Assembly (NCBI GenBank): GCA_947566075.1
Contig: CANOIM010000001.1
Location: forward strand, 124,001 to 188,000
Direction of reading: 5' to 3'
Origin: an uncultured Eggerthellaceae bacterium
GTDB taxonomy: Bacteria; Actinomycetota; Coriobacteriia; Coriobacteriales; Eggerthellaceae
DNA length: 64,000 nucleotides
Below are positions 35,775 through 44,429 of the stretch, piece after piece (within the stretch, counting starts at the first letter, position 1; every line of letters begins with the position of its first letter). A model generated the notes under the pieces. That model did not search any database and was not told where the DNA came from. It worked only from the letters and a program-made list of their open reading frames with translations. The position numbers and the translations under genes were made by a program.

Positions 35775-37313
35775 ATGAGCAAGCGGACGCGCATCATCTG
35801 CACCATGGGGCCTTCAGTGGATGACGATGACCTGCTCCGGTCATTGATCATATCTGGCATGGATGTGGCCCGGCTCAATTTCTCCCACGGCACCTATGAG
35901 GAGCAGGCCGCCCGCATCAAGCGCATCAAGCGCATCCGCACTGAATGCGGTACGCCTACGGCCATCATGCTGGACACGAAAGGCCCTGAGATCCGCATCG
36001 GCATCATCCCGGAGCCGCGGCCCTTAGCGCGCTGGGAGAAGGTGACGCTCTCACCGGTGGAGAGCGCTACGGGTGACGCCCTCCCCCAAACCTATGCTGA
36101 TCTGGCAACCCAGGTCCATCCCGGAGACCGCATCCTCTTGGATGATGGCTTGATCGAACTGAAGGTGAAGGGCTGCAATGGCGTTGATGTCCATTGCGAG
36201 GTGTTGAACCCGGGCACGCTCAAATCCCGCAAGTCCTTGAATGTCCCTGGCGTCAGCATCCCCTTCCCCGCTATCACCGAACAGGATAAGGCTGACATCG
36301 CCTTCGGTCTTGAGCAGGGGATAGATTTCGTCGCCCTCTCCTTCGTGAAGACGGCTGAGGCTGTGCGCCAGGTGCGCTCTTATATCCAATCGCTCACGGA
36401 TGAGAACATCGGCATCATCGCAAAGATAGAGAACGCTGATGCCGTGGCGAATGTGGCTGAGATCATCAAGGCTGCTGATGCGGTCATGGTGGCCCGGGGG
36501 GATTTGGGGGTAGAGGTTCCCGAATACGAGGTGCCGCACCTGCAGAAGCGCATCATACGCAAGTGCAATGCGGAACATAAGCCGGTCATCATCGCCACGC
36601 AGATGCTGGAATCCATGACCGCCAATCCGCGTCCCACCCGCGCGGAGGCAACGGATGTAGCCAACGCCATCTATGACGGCGCTGATTGCGTGATGCTCTC
36701 CGGAGAAACGGCGGCAGGCCAGTACCCCGTAGAGGCGGTCACGGTCATGGCGAAGATCGCTGAGGTCACGGAGAAGAACATCTTCGACGACGGCTTCCAG
36801 CCCCACCATTCTCGCGGCCTCAAGAGCGTTTCCCACGCCGTGGGCATCGCCGCGGTCCAAACGGCGCTGGATGTGGATGCCCGGTGCATCGTCTGCCCCA
36901 CCATGACGGGGCGCTCTGCCCGGCTCATCTCCTCCCTGCGGCCGAAGATCCCCATCTATGCCGTGTCTCCCAGCTCCCGCGTCATGCGCTCCATGCAGCT
37001 GTTCTGGGGTGTCACCCCCATGCTGGGAGACGTGCAGGGCAACATGAAGAGCGTCATAGAGAACGCTCGGGATGTGGTCTATGAGGCAGGCGGTGTTGAA
37101 GAGGGGGACATCGCGGTGTTCACCTGCGGGGATCGGTTCACCGCTCCGGTGCAGCGCTTCCCTGATGGGTCAGTGGAGCGGTTCGCTCCCGCCAACGTCA
37201 TGTACGTGGTGCAGATCCATCCTCAGGAGATGGTCCAGGCGGTGGATGACGGCACGGGGGATGCGCTCATGACCTATGCGTTCTTCGATCGGTCCTCCAC
37301 GCAGCTGAGCTGA
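35775..37313 (+). CDS. pyk: Pyruvate kinase
   Basis: Pyk converts phosphoenolpyruvate to pyruvate with ATP formation. The 512-residue protein starts RTRIICTMGPSVDDDD, and has LNFSHGTYEEQAARI, MLDTKGPEIR, the catalytic MVARGDLGVEVP, QMLESMTANPRPTRAEATDVANAI and SGETAAGQYPVEAV, with the C-terminal allosteric domain. The last 25 residues (VQAVDDGTGDALMTY) go beyond the usual end. AGCAAGGAGAAGAC precedes the ATG. Confidence 0.97.
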   Translation: MSKRTRIICTMGPSVDDDDLLRSLIISGMDVARLNFSHGTYEEQAARIKRIKRIRTECGTPTAIMLDTKGPEIRIGIIPEPRPLARWEKVTLSPVESATGDALPQTYADLATQVHPGDRILLDDGLIELKVKGCNGVDVHCEVLNPGTLKSRKSLNVPGVSIPFPAITEQDKADIAFGLEQGIDFVALSFVKTAEAVRQVRSYIQSLTDENIGIIAKIENADAVANVAEIIKAADAVMVARGDLGVEVPEYEVPHLQKRIIRKCNAEHKPVIIATQMLESMTANPRPTRAEATDVANAIYDGADCVMLSGETAAGQYPVEAVTVMAKIAEVTEKNIFDDGFQPHHSRGLKSVSHAVGIAAVQTALDVDARCIVCPTMTGRSARLISSLRPKIPIYAVSPSSRVMRSMQLFWGVTPMLGDVQGNMKSVIENARDVVYEAGGVEEGDIAVFTCGDRFTAPVQRFPDGSVERFAPANVMYVVQIHPQEMVQAVDDGTGDALMTYAFFDRSSTQLS

Positions 37314-37403
37314 GCCCCTTTCACATCAAGGCGCACGGGCGAAGGCTGCCGGTCTGTGGTAACATCTCCGGCGGCAGTAACGTGCATCTGAAAGGTATCT
37401 TCT

Positions 37404-38204
37404 ATGTCAGGACATTCAAAGTGGGCCACCACCAAGCATCGCAAGGCAGCTCAGGATGCGAAGAGGTCCGCGCTCTTCTCCAAGCTCTCGCGCAACATCA
37501 CCGTAGCAGCGAAGGAGGGGGGAGACCCGAACCCTGACAACAATGCTTCGCTGGCAGCCGCCATCGAAAAGGCCAAGGGCTATTCGTTGCCCAAGGATAA
37601 GATCAAGACGGCCATTGATAAAGCCTTCGGCTCCGGCAAAGATGCCGCCAACTACGAAACGGTCATCTACGAGGGCTATGGTCCGGCAGGCGTGGCCGTC
37701 TATTGCGAAGCCCTGACAGACAACCGCAACCGCACGGCAGCGGATGTGCGCAGCGCCTTCTCCCATGCAGGGGGCAGCTTGGGCACTTCGGGTTCTGTGG
37801 CCTTCCAGTTCGAGAAGAAGGGCCAGATCATGGTCCCCAAGGAAGTTGAGACGGGTGACAAGAAGAACCCCACCGGTCCCAACGGCGCAGCGGCTGATGA
37901 GGACGAGTTCATGATGGCCGTGGCCGAGGCAGGCGGCGATGACTACGAAGATGCCGAAGAGGAATGGATCGTCTACACTGGCCCCACTGAGCTGGCTGCG
38001 GTGAAGGATGCTCTCCATGAGCAAGGGGTTGAGACCAAGGGCGCGGAGCTCATCATGGTGCCCACCACGCCCTCTGAGGTCACGGTGTCTGACGCCAAGA
38101 AGGTCATGCGTCTGATCGATCGCCTGGAAGAGCTGGAAGACCTTCAGGCTGTCTACCACACGGCGGACATAACGGATGAGATAGCCGAACAACTGGAAGA
38201 TTAG
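37404..38204 (+). CDS. YebC/PmpR-family protein
   Basis: This 266-residue protein begins MSGHSKWATTKHRKAAQDAKR and has the three-domain YebC fold (NPDNNASLAAAIEKAKGYSLPKD). YebC proteins act as DNA-binding regulators, or in recent work as ribosome-associated factors for proline-rich stretches. The middle has an acidic insert (NPTGPNGAAADEDE) and 266 residues is longer than the usual 240-250. The ribosome-binding site is weak (GAAAGGTATCTTCT). Confidence 0.93.
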   Translation: MSGHSKWATTKHRKAAQDAKRSALFSKLSRNITVAAKEGGDPNPDNNASLAAAIEKAKGYSLPKDKIKTAIDKAFGSGKDAANYETVIYEGYGPAGVAVYCEALTDNRNRTAADVRSAFSHAGGSLGTSGSVAFQFEKKGQIMVPKEVETGDKKNPTGPNGAAADEDEFMMAVAEAGGDDYEDAEEEWIVYTGPTELAAVKDALHEQGVETKGAELIMVPTTPSEVTVSDAKKVMRLIDRLEELEDLQAVYHTADITDEIAEQLED

Positions 38205-38340
38205 CCTCTGATCTTCCGCTTCGCGAAAAAGTGCCGGGCATTTGCTTTGCAAAATGCCCGTCGCTCACCTTCGGTTCGCTTTTTCAGTCTCGTCTGCTTT
38301 GCAGGCTCTAACGTTGCAACTCTATCCCTCATACGCATTT

Positions 38341-38363
38341 GTCATTCTGAGCGTAGCGAAGAA
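38341..38363. repeat. Common bacterial intergenic repeat motif
   Basis: GTCATTCTGAGCGTAGCG followed by AAGAA resembles the widely seen extragenic repeat CATTCTGAGCG-n-AGCGAAGAATC. One copy is visible here. Confidence 0.55.
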
Positions 38364-38385
38364 CCTTTTTGTCTCACTGGCTCAT

Positions 38386-38498
38386 GCGTCCCGCAAGGGG
38401 CGTTCGGCCTAGGCCTCAGGCTGCGAAAAGACGTGGTGCTTCGCTTATACCACGCTTTTCTTGCCTTGCGGAATCGGCCTCAACCCCTTGCGGGACGC
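38386..38498. repeat. 113-base palindromic element
   Basis: GCGTCCCGCAAGGGG (38386-38400) is the perfect reverse complement of CCCCTTGCGGGACGC (38484-38498). An inner stem, GAAAAG-a-CGTGGT with ACCACG-CTTTTC (about 38425-38460), folds around GCTTCGCTTAT. The whole looks like a miniature palindromic repeat, with no coding capacity. Confidence 0.75.
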
Positions 38499-38506
38499 CT
38501 TCGGCA

Positions 38507-38662
38507 CCCGCATCACCACTGCGGGCGTCCGCTCATCGCAGCCACAAAGTGTAGGGCTGCCCGAAGATCTTCGGGCAGCCCTCATATATCACGCCATTCG
38601 GCGTGAGATCGCGCGCTTCGCGCATCTCAGGTGATACCCCACTTGGGTAGATGATGGGCGCT
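38507..38662. repeat. Dispersed structured repeat, copy B
   Basis: This block matches 1372-1526 end to end. Its central hairpin, AGGGCTGCCCGAAG with CTTCGGGCAGCCCT, is longer than that of copy A and has C-G where copy A has A-T. The GGCGGCCGC stem of copy A is not kept here, so only some hairpins are conserved. Confidence 0.8.
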
Positions 38663-38916
38663 GTCGGTCACGGCGGTGAAGGTCAAGATCTTCGTGCTGG
38701 CAAGCCAGCACCTACGGGTATGATCCCGGATTGATATTGTTGGTCTGGTTGCTCGTAGGGACAGGAACTCGTTCCTGTCCGGCGGTTGCGAGGAGGATGT
38801 TCGCCGTCTGTGAGGTTGGGAGGGTTTCAACTAGGACAGGTTCTCTCGCAGCAGTAATTTGCATGAATGCGAGGCCAGACATTCGGTCTTGAGGCCCGCA
38901 TCACTTGAGCAGGGTG

Positions 38917-39192
38917 CTATTCGAACCGTAGTAAGTCGCACACATCTACCTGGAACACATGGGCCAGAGCGTAGAGGGTGGAGATCCTTGGATTCATGGG
39001 CGTGCCTGGTTTTGATTCGCCCTTCTCGAATTTCTGGTACGTGTAGGTAGATAAACCCGCTCTGTTGGCAACGGCCTCTTGGCTTAAACCACTCTTCTCG
39101 CGGAGCAGACGAAGGCGTTGACTGAGCAGGCGGGCGAATTCAGTGGCGTCAAATTCGGGATGAGAGATATTTATCTCACTGGAGGTAGCCAT
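38917..39192 (-). CDS. XRE-family transcriptional regulator
   Basis: This 91-residue protein consists mostly of a helix-turn-helix (LREKSGLSQEAVANRAGLST, about 33-52, and YQKFEKGESKPG). It lies 18 bases after a second XRE gene on the same strand. The N-terminal 25 residues (EINISHPEFDATEFARLLSQ) are not part of the usual fold. The pair is divergent from the adenylating-enzyme array and may control it or itself. Confidence 0.85.
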   Translation of the reverse strand: MATSSEINISHPEFDATEFARLLSQRLRLLREKSGLSQEAVANRAGLSTYTYQKFEKGESKPGTPMNPRISTLYALAHVFQVDVCDLLRFE

Positions 39193-39210
39193 TCGCAGTT
39201 CACAAGTGCT

Positions 39211-39426
39211 TTAGAAGTCAATCAAGTCATTGACCTTGATGCCGAAGCTGTCGGCAATGCGGCAGAGCAGTTCGATGCCGACGCTGACCTGTCCTGTTTC
39301 GATTTGCCAGATGTGGGTTTGGTTGCTTCCGACCATCAGCGCCAGCTTGCGCTGGGACAGGCCCTGGCTCTCCCTTTGTGCGCGTATTGCCGCACCAAGG
39401 CGCTCTTTTCTGTTGATGCCTGCCAT
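39211..39426 (-). CDS. XRE-family transcriptional regulator (minimal)
   Basis: This 71-residue single-domain Cro/C1-type protein has RAQRESQGLSQRKLALMVGS and IWQIETGQVSVGIELLCRIA. It is the first gene of the two-gene regulator unit. Two inverted repeats lie just upstream (39435-39449 and 39459-39476), which suggests autoregulation and control of the divergent array. Confidence 0.88.
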   Translation of the reverse strand: MAGINRKERLGAAIRAQRESQGLSQRKLALMVGSNQTHIWQIETGQVSVGIELLCRIADSFGIKVNDLIDF

Positions 39427-39434
39427 GCGCCCAT

Positions 39435-39476
39435 AGTATGTGGTATACTCGCCGAAGTGACTTGCTAAAACAAGTC
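39435..39476. promoter_or_regulatory. Two inverted repeats in the divergent regulator/array region
   Basis: AGTATGTGGTATACT (39435-39449) has 5-bp arms around GTGGT, and GACTTG-CTAAAA-CAAGTC (39459-39476) has perfect 6-bp arms. Both lie within 50 bases of the XRE start and are candidate operators. The rest of 39477-39725 shows no gene. Confidence 0.5.
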
Positions 39477-39725
39477 AAACAGAGAACGCGCGTGCGAGCG
39501 CAGCACGCATCAGGGAAGGGGATTTCCGGCGAGGCAGACCGCAGCGCCTAATCCGGACGAACGCATCGATCGAACCACGAAGCGAAACCTGCCGGTATTG
39601 ACGGCGAACGGGACGTCGCATCCGAAATGCTGTTGTTTGTTACGGCAGCCGTGTCGTTTGTTCCAAGGGCCTACAAAACCCGGTTTCTATCAGCAATACT
39701 GCTAAAGAAAACCCAAGGAGAAGCC

Positions 39726-40925
39726 ATGTATCCCTCTCAAGAACGTCGCCACGAGGCGCACTTTCCCAAAGACGCAGCTCCACCTGCCTACGAGGGCAAG
39801 ACCATCTACGACTACCTGTTCGGTCAGCCCGACTTCAACCCGAAGCTGCCGGCATTCAACTACTTGGACACGCGCATCACCTATGGCACCTTCAAGGAAC
39901 AATGCGACCAGACAGTACGGGCGCTCGCAGCGCTCGGCGTGAAGCGCGGCGACGTGGTCGCGGTCATCATGCCCAGCATCCCAGAGGTGTTCTACCTCGT
40001 CTACGCACTCAGCCGAATCGGCGCTGCGGCTAACATGATCGACGTGCGCTATCCCACCAACGGCTTTCGCGAGCAGATAGAGCTCACGCATTCCACGGTG
40101 CTGTTCGCCTTCGACGGCGTTGCCGATAAAGTTGCGCCACTCATCGAGGAGGGCACCATCGAGAAAGCGGTGCTCGTCTCGCCCTCACGTTCGGTGGGGC
40201 CGCGCTCGCTGCTGAAGAACAAGGCGGTACGCAAGGCCTTTTTTCAAGGACTGGGGAAGAAGGAGCCGAAGCCGACATTCCCGCATCTGGTATGGGACGA
40301 GTTCATCGCTGCCGGAAGCGATCAGGAGATAGCGCCGGTGGGGTTTGAGGCGAACACGCCGGTAGTGGCCGTCTCCACAGGCGGCACCACAGGAACGCCG
40401 AAGAAGGTCTTGCTCACCAATGAGAACTTCAATTCATCGGTGCATCTGATTCGTCGCATGGGGTTCAACTTTCTCCAAGGCCATATCTGGTACGACATCA
40501 TGCCGCCATTTATTGCCTATGGCTTGGTGAACGGACTGCATCTTCCGCTTTGCGTTGGTATGGAAGTGGTCATCGTTCCGGACCCCAATGCCATTGAAGT
40601 GGAGAAAGAACTGCTGAAATATCGCCCAAATCATGTGACTGGTACCGCAGGACATTGGGAAGATGTCATAAATAGCCCGATTGTCCAAAACGAGGATCTG
40701 TCGTTTCTGATTACGCCGATATGCGGCGGAGACAGCGTCAACGCTAAGCTAGAGAAGAGTATCAATGTGTTCTTCGATGCGCACGGCCTCGATGCAAAAC
40801 TCAGAGTAGGCTACGGGCTTACCGAATGCGGCGGGGCCACAAGCGTATTTCCCGATAAGCGATGGGTTTCCGTACAAAGCGTCGGTTTCCCCTTCCCCGA
40901 TTCAGCGGTTGCAGCTTTCAAGTAA
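39726..40925 (+). CDS. ANL adenylating enzyme 1, N-terminal part ended by an in-frame TAA
   Basis: These 399 residues are most of the large domain of an AMP-forming acyl/aryl-CoA synthetase-type enzyme. The ATP-binding loop is STGGTTGTPKKV and the A5 motif is GYGLTECGG. The gene begins at an ATG five bases after AAGGAG. The TAA at 40923-40925 interrupts the frame after VAAFK, and the same frame continues at once with MEDGTFEELPY, the expected next segment of the family. The two parts are therefore one gene broken by a nonsense codon, unless it is read through or restarted. Its G+C falls after about 40400. Unlike its four neighbours it lacks the IDKPW N-terminal signature. Confidence 0.85.
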   Translation: MYPSQERRHEAHFPKDAAPPAYEGKTIYDYLFGQPDFNPKLPAFNYLDTRITYGTFKEQCDQTVRALAALGVKRGDVVAVIMPSIPEVFYLVYALSRIGAAANMIDVRYPTNGFREQIELTHSTVLFAFDGVADKVAPLIEEGTIEKAVLVSPSRSVGPRSLLKNKAVRKAFFQGLGKKEPKPTFPHLVWDEFIAAGSDQEIAPVGFEANTPVVAVSTGGTTGTPKKVLLTNENFNSSVHLIRRMGFNFLQGHIWYDIMPPFIAYGLVNGLHLPLCVGMEVVIVPDPNAIEVEKELLKYRPNHVTGTAGHWEDVINSPIVQNEDLSFLITPICGGDSVNAKLEKSINVFFDAHGLDAKLRVGYGLTECGGATSVFPDKRWVSVQSVGFPFPDSAVAAFK

Positions 40926-41495
40926 ATGGAAGACGGCACCTTCGAAGAGCTGCCTTACGCATCCGAAGATGTTTCTTCCCAGGAATTTGAATCTGTGACC
41001 GGCGAACTTTGCATCACCGGTCCTCATGTGATGCTCGGATACTTCGACAATCCCACCGAGACGGCGAAGGTGCTCATCCAGCATGAGGACGGCCGCACCT
41101 GGTTGCATACGGGTGACGCAGGTTACATCGGTAGCCGTGGCGAGGTCTATGTGACCGGCCGAATCAAGGACTTCATCGTGTCGGCGTCAGGCTTCAAGAT
41201 CCCGCCGAAGGAGATAGAGGATGTCGTTTGCAAGCACCCGCACGTTCATAAAGCCAAGGCCGTAGGCTACCCCGACGATTCTTACTCCCAAGGGGAACTT
41301 GCCTGCGTGTTCGTGGTGCTTGAGGACGGTTTTACCGACTCTTGGGAACAAGTCGAAGCCGAGATTCGTGCTATCTGCGCTTCCGAGCTTCCCGACTACA
41401 AACAACCTGTCCGCTATGAGCTTATCGATGCACTGCCACTCACTCCAATTGGCAAAGTGGATGTGAAGGCACTGAGGGAAATATTGACCGCCTAG
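40926..41495 (+). CDS. ANL adenylating enzyme 1, C-terminal part
   Basis: These 189 residues are in the same frame as the preceding part and separated from it only by TAA. They contain the end of the large domain (GELCITGPHVMLGYFDNP, TGDAGYIG), the hinge (GRIKDFIVSASGFKIPPKEIE) and the mobile C-terminal domain with the catalytic lysine region LTPIGKVDVKAL. Every motif is intact, so the break is recent or tolerated. The ATG directly after TAA could allow re-initiation, but no ribosome-binding site is present. Confidence 0.82.
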   Translation: MEDGTFEELPYASEDVSSQEFESVTGELCITGPHVMLGYFDNPTETAKVLIQHEDGRTWLHTGDAGYIGSRGEVYVTGRIKDFIVSASGFKIPPKEIEDVVCKHPHVHKAKAVGYPDDSYSQGELACVFVVLEDGFTDSWEQVEAEIRAICASELPDYKQPVRYELIDALPLTPIGKVDVKALREILTA

Positions 41496-41512
41496 AAAGG
41501 ACTCTCGTATCC

Positions 41513-43300
41513 GTGGAAAACGCAAACCAGCAGTATATTCATCTTAAGAGCCATCAGCCTTCAGCGGGTGAAGACGGGCACTTTGCCTCTATCGACAAAC
41601 CCTACAATCGCTTTTATGCTCCGCGTGAGCAGTGGGTGACGATTCCCGAGAAGACTATTTATCAGACCGTATTCGACAACAATCAGAATAATCTCGATGG
41701 AACGGCGCTGGTCTTTGGCGAGCAAAACGTTTCCTTCCGCGAACTCTTCACGCGTATCGACGAGATTGCTCGTGCCTTGCGGGCCTTGGGTGTGGACGAG
41801 GACGATGTCGTATCTGCTGCGATGGTGAGCACTCCCGAGGCGGTGTGTCTGCTCTATGCCACCAGCAAGGTGGGCGCTACCTTCGCCAGCATGGATCCGC
41901 GCGACAGCACCAACGAGCTCAAGTCGAAGCTTGAGCAGGCGCAGCCCAAGTGTCTTTTCGTGGCGGCGGGATTCGAGAAAGTGGCCGATGTTGCTTCCGG
42001 CGGACTTGTGGACACTGTTGTCTCGCTTTCGCCTGACTCCGTGGACAAAGATGCCGTGTTTGATGCCATAGCCTACGACGATTTCCTCGAAGGAAGAAAG
42101 AAGATTGCGGATCTTTCTCCCGCTCCTTACCGCGCGGATCATGTGGCTGCCATAGTCTATACGGGTGCCTCTACCGGTGCAGCCAAGGGTGTGATGCTGA
42201 GCGACTATAGTTTCAATGCCATGGGCGTTGCATGGGTTAATTCTGGCTATCGATTTATGCAAGGGAAGAAGCTTCTCGATGTTTTGCCACTTTTCATAGC
42301 TTATGGCGTATGTAATGCCCTTCATGTGCCGCTCATGTGGGGTGAGACGATTGTGCTTGTCAATCCGTTTCATCATGATCGATTTGCAACTTATGTCATG
42401 AAATACGCTCCTCAGCATATATACGCCGGCCCTCCCCATATTCGTTTTCTTCAGCAGTCCCCTTTGATTGAAGATGCTGACCTTTCATTCTTTGAGTTTG
42501 TAGCGAGTGGAGGTGCTGGCATGCCCTATGAGGAAGATACCTCGAATTATCTGTTCTTCGCGGCTCACGGTGCAGATGGTGTCTATGGACAGGGCTATGG
42601 GTTGACTGAGATCAATGCTGCATTTTGCTACGGTATTGGACGGAAGAATAAGATTGGTTGCATTGGCATTCCGCTGGCTGGCAACGATGCGGTTATCGTG
42701 GACCCGGAGACATTTGAAGAGCTTCCGTATGGCCAAGGAATGCAAGGTCTCTTAATGATAAAAACACCCACAGTGATGCTCGGCTATCACGGTCTTGCTG
42801 CATCAAGAAACGAGGAAATCTTCGTCATTGACGATACGGGTGAGACTTGGGTTGCTACTGGTGATATCTGCACTATGGATTCGAGCGGAAAGATCAAGAT
42901 TGTCGACCGCGTTGGGCGTGGCTTCAACTCTTTCGGCATGAATATCTACCCGAGTGTAATCGAGAACGTCCTTGGCATGCATCAGAGCGTGATGGAAAGC
43001 GTGGTCGTGGGTATCGAGCATGAGGTCATGGGCGCAGCCCCGGTGGCGAATGTCGTGGTCGCTACCGAGCTGCTTGAGAATGCTGCGACACTTGCTGACG
43101 AATTTGACGAGCTGATTGCCTGTGAACTGCCCAGCTACACGAAGATCTACGCCTATCGCTTCCGTACGCAGCTTCCTTACACATCGCGTGCTAAGCCAGA
43201 CTATCAGCTGATTCTATCGCAAGGTATCGACGATCCAGGCGATGACGTGCTTGTGGTGCGCGACATCGCCGGAATCGAAGAAGTCCTGGGGACAGAGTAG
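41513..43300 (+). CDS. ANL adenylating enzyme 2
   Basis: This 595-residue AMP-forming enzyme starts at GTG, about 11 bases after AAAGGA. The N-terminal tag is ASIDKPYNRFYAP. The ATP loop YTGASTGAAKGVML is altered (usual TSGTTGxPKG), A5 is GYGLTEINAA, and the hinge FNSFGMNIYPSVIE and end TSRAKPDYQL depart from the usual GKxDR lysine motif, although a lysine remains. Activity may be changed. G+C is high to about 42180, drops to about 43% near 42250, and rises again after 42980, a mosaic suggesting recombination. The substrate is unknown. Confidence 0.88.
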   Translation: MENANQQYIHLKSHQPSAGEDGHFASIDKPYNRFYAPREQWVTIPEKTIYQTVFDNNQNNLDGTALVFGEQNVSFRELFTRIDEIARALRALGVDEDDVVSAAMVSTPEAVCLLYATSKVGATFASMDPRDSTNELKSKLEQAQPKCLFVAAGFEKVADVASGGLVDTVVSLSPDSVDKDAVFDAIAYDDFLEGRKKIADLSPAPYRADHVAAIVYTGASTGAAKGVMLSDYSFNAMGVAWVNSGYRFMQGKKLLDVLPLFIAYGVCNALHVPLMWGETIVLVNPFHHDRFATYVMKYAPQHIYAGPPHIRFLQQSPLIEDADLSFFEFVASGGAGMPYEEDTSNYLFFAAHGADGVYGQGYGLTEINAAFCYGIGRKNKIGCIGIPLAGNDAVIVDPETFEELPYGQGMQGLLMIKTPTVMLGYHGLAASRNEEIFVIDDTGETWVATGDICTMDSSGKIKIVDRVGRGFNSFGMNIYPSVIENVLGMHQSVMESVVVGIEHEVMGAAPVANVVVATELLENAATLADEFDELIACELPSYTKIYAYRFRTQLPYTSRAKPDYQLILSQGIDDPGDDVLVVRDIAGIEEVLGTE

Positions 43301-43332
43301 AGGAGCGTAGGATAAGTAGAGAGGACAAGGAA

Positions 43333-43554
43333 ATGAGTAAAGAGCAAAAGGAGACCCTGAAGTCTGTTGCAGGGAAAGTGAAAAACGCCGGACTTGCTGC
43401 AACAGCCGTAGTTGGAATGTATGTCTCCACACCGAATGACAATGTTGCAGATAAGTATGCAAAAGAAACATACAGAGCAGGAATCGTCGAGCGAGATCGA
43501 CGAAACGAGGTTGACAGTGCTAGTAAAGCGAGTTCTGAGGGGCGTTCAAAATAA
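43333..43554 (+). CDS. Small hypothetical protein within the array
   Basis: This 73-residue protein has GACAAGGAA before the ATG. The sequence is charged, with a short Ala/Val-rich middle (NAGLAATAVVGMYVST) that could be a weak helix. It has no DSL motif, so it is not an acyl carrier protein, although its size and place between ligase genes would invite that idea. No family was recognised. Confidence 0.6.
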   Translation: MSKEQKETLKSVAGKVKNAGLAATAVVGMYVSTPNDNVADKYAKETYRAGIVERDRRNEVDSASKASSEGRSK

Positions 43555-43598
43555 CTGCGCGAGAATTAGTGATGGCGTGAAGCAATAAGAGCTTACAG

Positions 43599-44429
43599 AT
43601 GGTTTCTACAGATGAACTTATTGCGGGAATCATTGCACTTGATCCCTCTATTTCATTTCCTGCATATATTACCCTTATTCCGATATTAGCCGTATTTGTA
43701 GCAAATTGGTTTATATCAGGAACATCGGCATATTTTCGGATTCATCCGTCTATCTGTATATCACCTACTCCGCGATTGGTCATGTACGCCTCTACGGCAG
43801 CGGTTTTTATTGTTCTGATTATATTTTTTGGGAATCTTGCTGGATCTCTTGGCATATCGATTGTTCTCTTGTGCATCACGAGTTTCGTCATGGGCATGTA
43901 CCTCTTGCTATTCCAGTTAAAAGAGATTTCATCTTTGGAAAGGGTACTTATCATCATATTATTATTGATTGACTTAGTGTCGATTCCCGCATGGCTCTAT
44001 AACCATCTTGCCGCATTTACCAACCAGCTCTACACATTAGGAAATATCCTCTTTTCTGCTGAAGAGGTTATTTTCATAATTGTCGAACTGTCGCTACTCT
44101 TTTTCTCTATTGGCATACTTGAATCAGCTACTAGAAAAATCTTTCTCTATATCCCTGCAAGAGAAGAACTCGTCTTACAAATCTTTTCAGAATCACGCTG
44201 CGTTATCGCTGCTATAGACCGTATCGAACATGAAGAGAATCCATATGCTGCGAGATGTTACCTAAAGCAAGGTTACACCTATGAAAGCATTCTTAATTCA
44301 GAAAGAGTTCTTGTATGGAGAAGATTCAAACGCGTGCTGCCTTATCGAGATAACTTCTCTGAGGGAAGTGGAGAGATAGCTCACAAAGATCAAAAAGCAA
44401 TTATCCAATCAAGGACAATCCATGAATAA
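43599..44429 (+). CDS. Multi-pass membrane protein within the array
   Basis: This 276-residue protein has about five to six hydrophobic helices in residues 20-185 (ITLIPILAVFVANWFI, AVFIVLIIFFGNLAG, GISIVLLCITSFVMGMYLLL, IIILLLIDLVSIPAWLY, VIFIIVELSLLFFSIGIL). A soluble tail of about 80 residues follows (REELVLQIFSESRCVIAAID onward). Local G+C is about 43%, unlike the core genome. The end overlaps the next ligase start by eight bases, tying it to the array. It could export or modify the array product, or be a regulator; no family was recognised. Confidence 0.78.
   Translation: MVSTDELIAGIIALDPSISFPAYITLIPILAVFVANWFISGTSAYFRIHPSICISPTPRLVMYASTAAVFIVLIIFFGNLAGSLGISIVLLCITSFVMGMYLLLFQLKEISSLERVLIIILLLIDLVSIPAWLYNHLAAFTNQLYTLGNILFSAEEVIFIIVELSLLFFSIGILESATRKIFLYIPAREELVLQIFSESRCVIAAIDRIEHEENPYAARCYLKQGYTYESILNSERVLVWRRFKRVLPYRDNFSEGSGEIAHKDQKAIIQSRTIHE

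Larger units (their letters stand above)
38205..38916. repeat. Gene-free palindrome-rich region with dispersed repeat copy B
   Basis: This 712-base gap has no credible gene. It holds, in order: a hairpin 38236-38261 (GGGCATTTGC/GCAAAATGCCC with one bulge), a CTCGTCTGCTTTGCAGGC segment matching copy A near 1200, a GTCATTCTGAGCGTAGCG motif at 38341, a 113-base palindrome, repeat copy B, GTGCTGGC/GCCAGCAC at 38694-38711, and GGACAGGAAC/GTTCCTGTCC at 38759-38780. It lies at the left edge of the accessory island. Confidence 0.75.

Noticed and set aside
37416..38252. 278-codon minus-strand frame over yebC
   Set aside because: It is a shadow of yebC with no ribosome-binding site and no recognisable domain.
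39477..39725. Riboswitch or degraded gene in the leader of the ANL array
   Set aside because: No known aptamer core or family motif was found; only GC-rich unique sequence and a later AT-rich leader.
43333..43554. Acyl carrier protein between ligase genes
   Set aside because: The protein lacks the DSL phosphopantetheine site and the helical pattern of carrier proteins.
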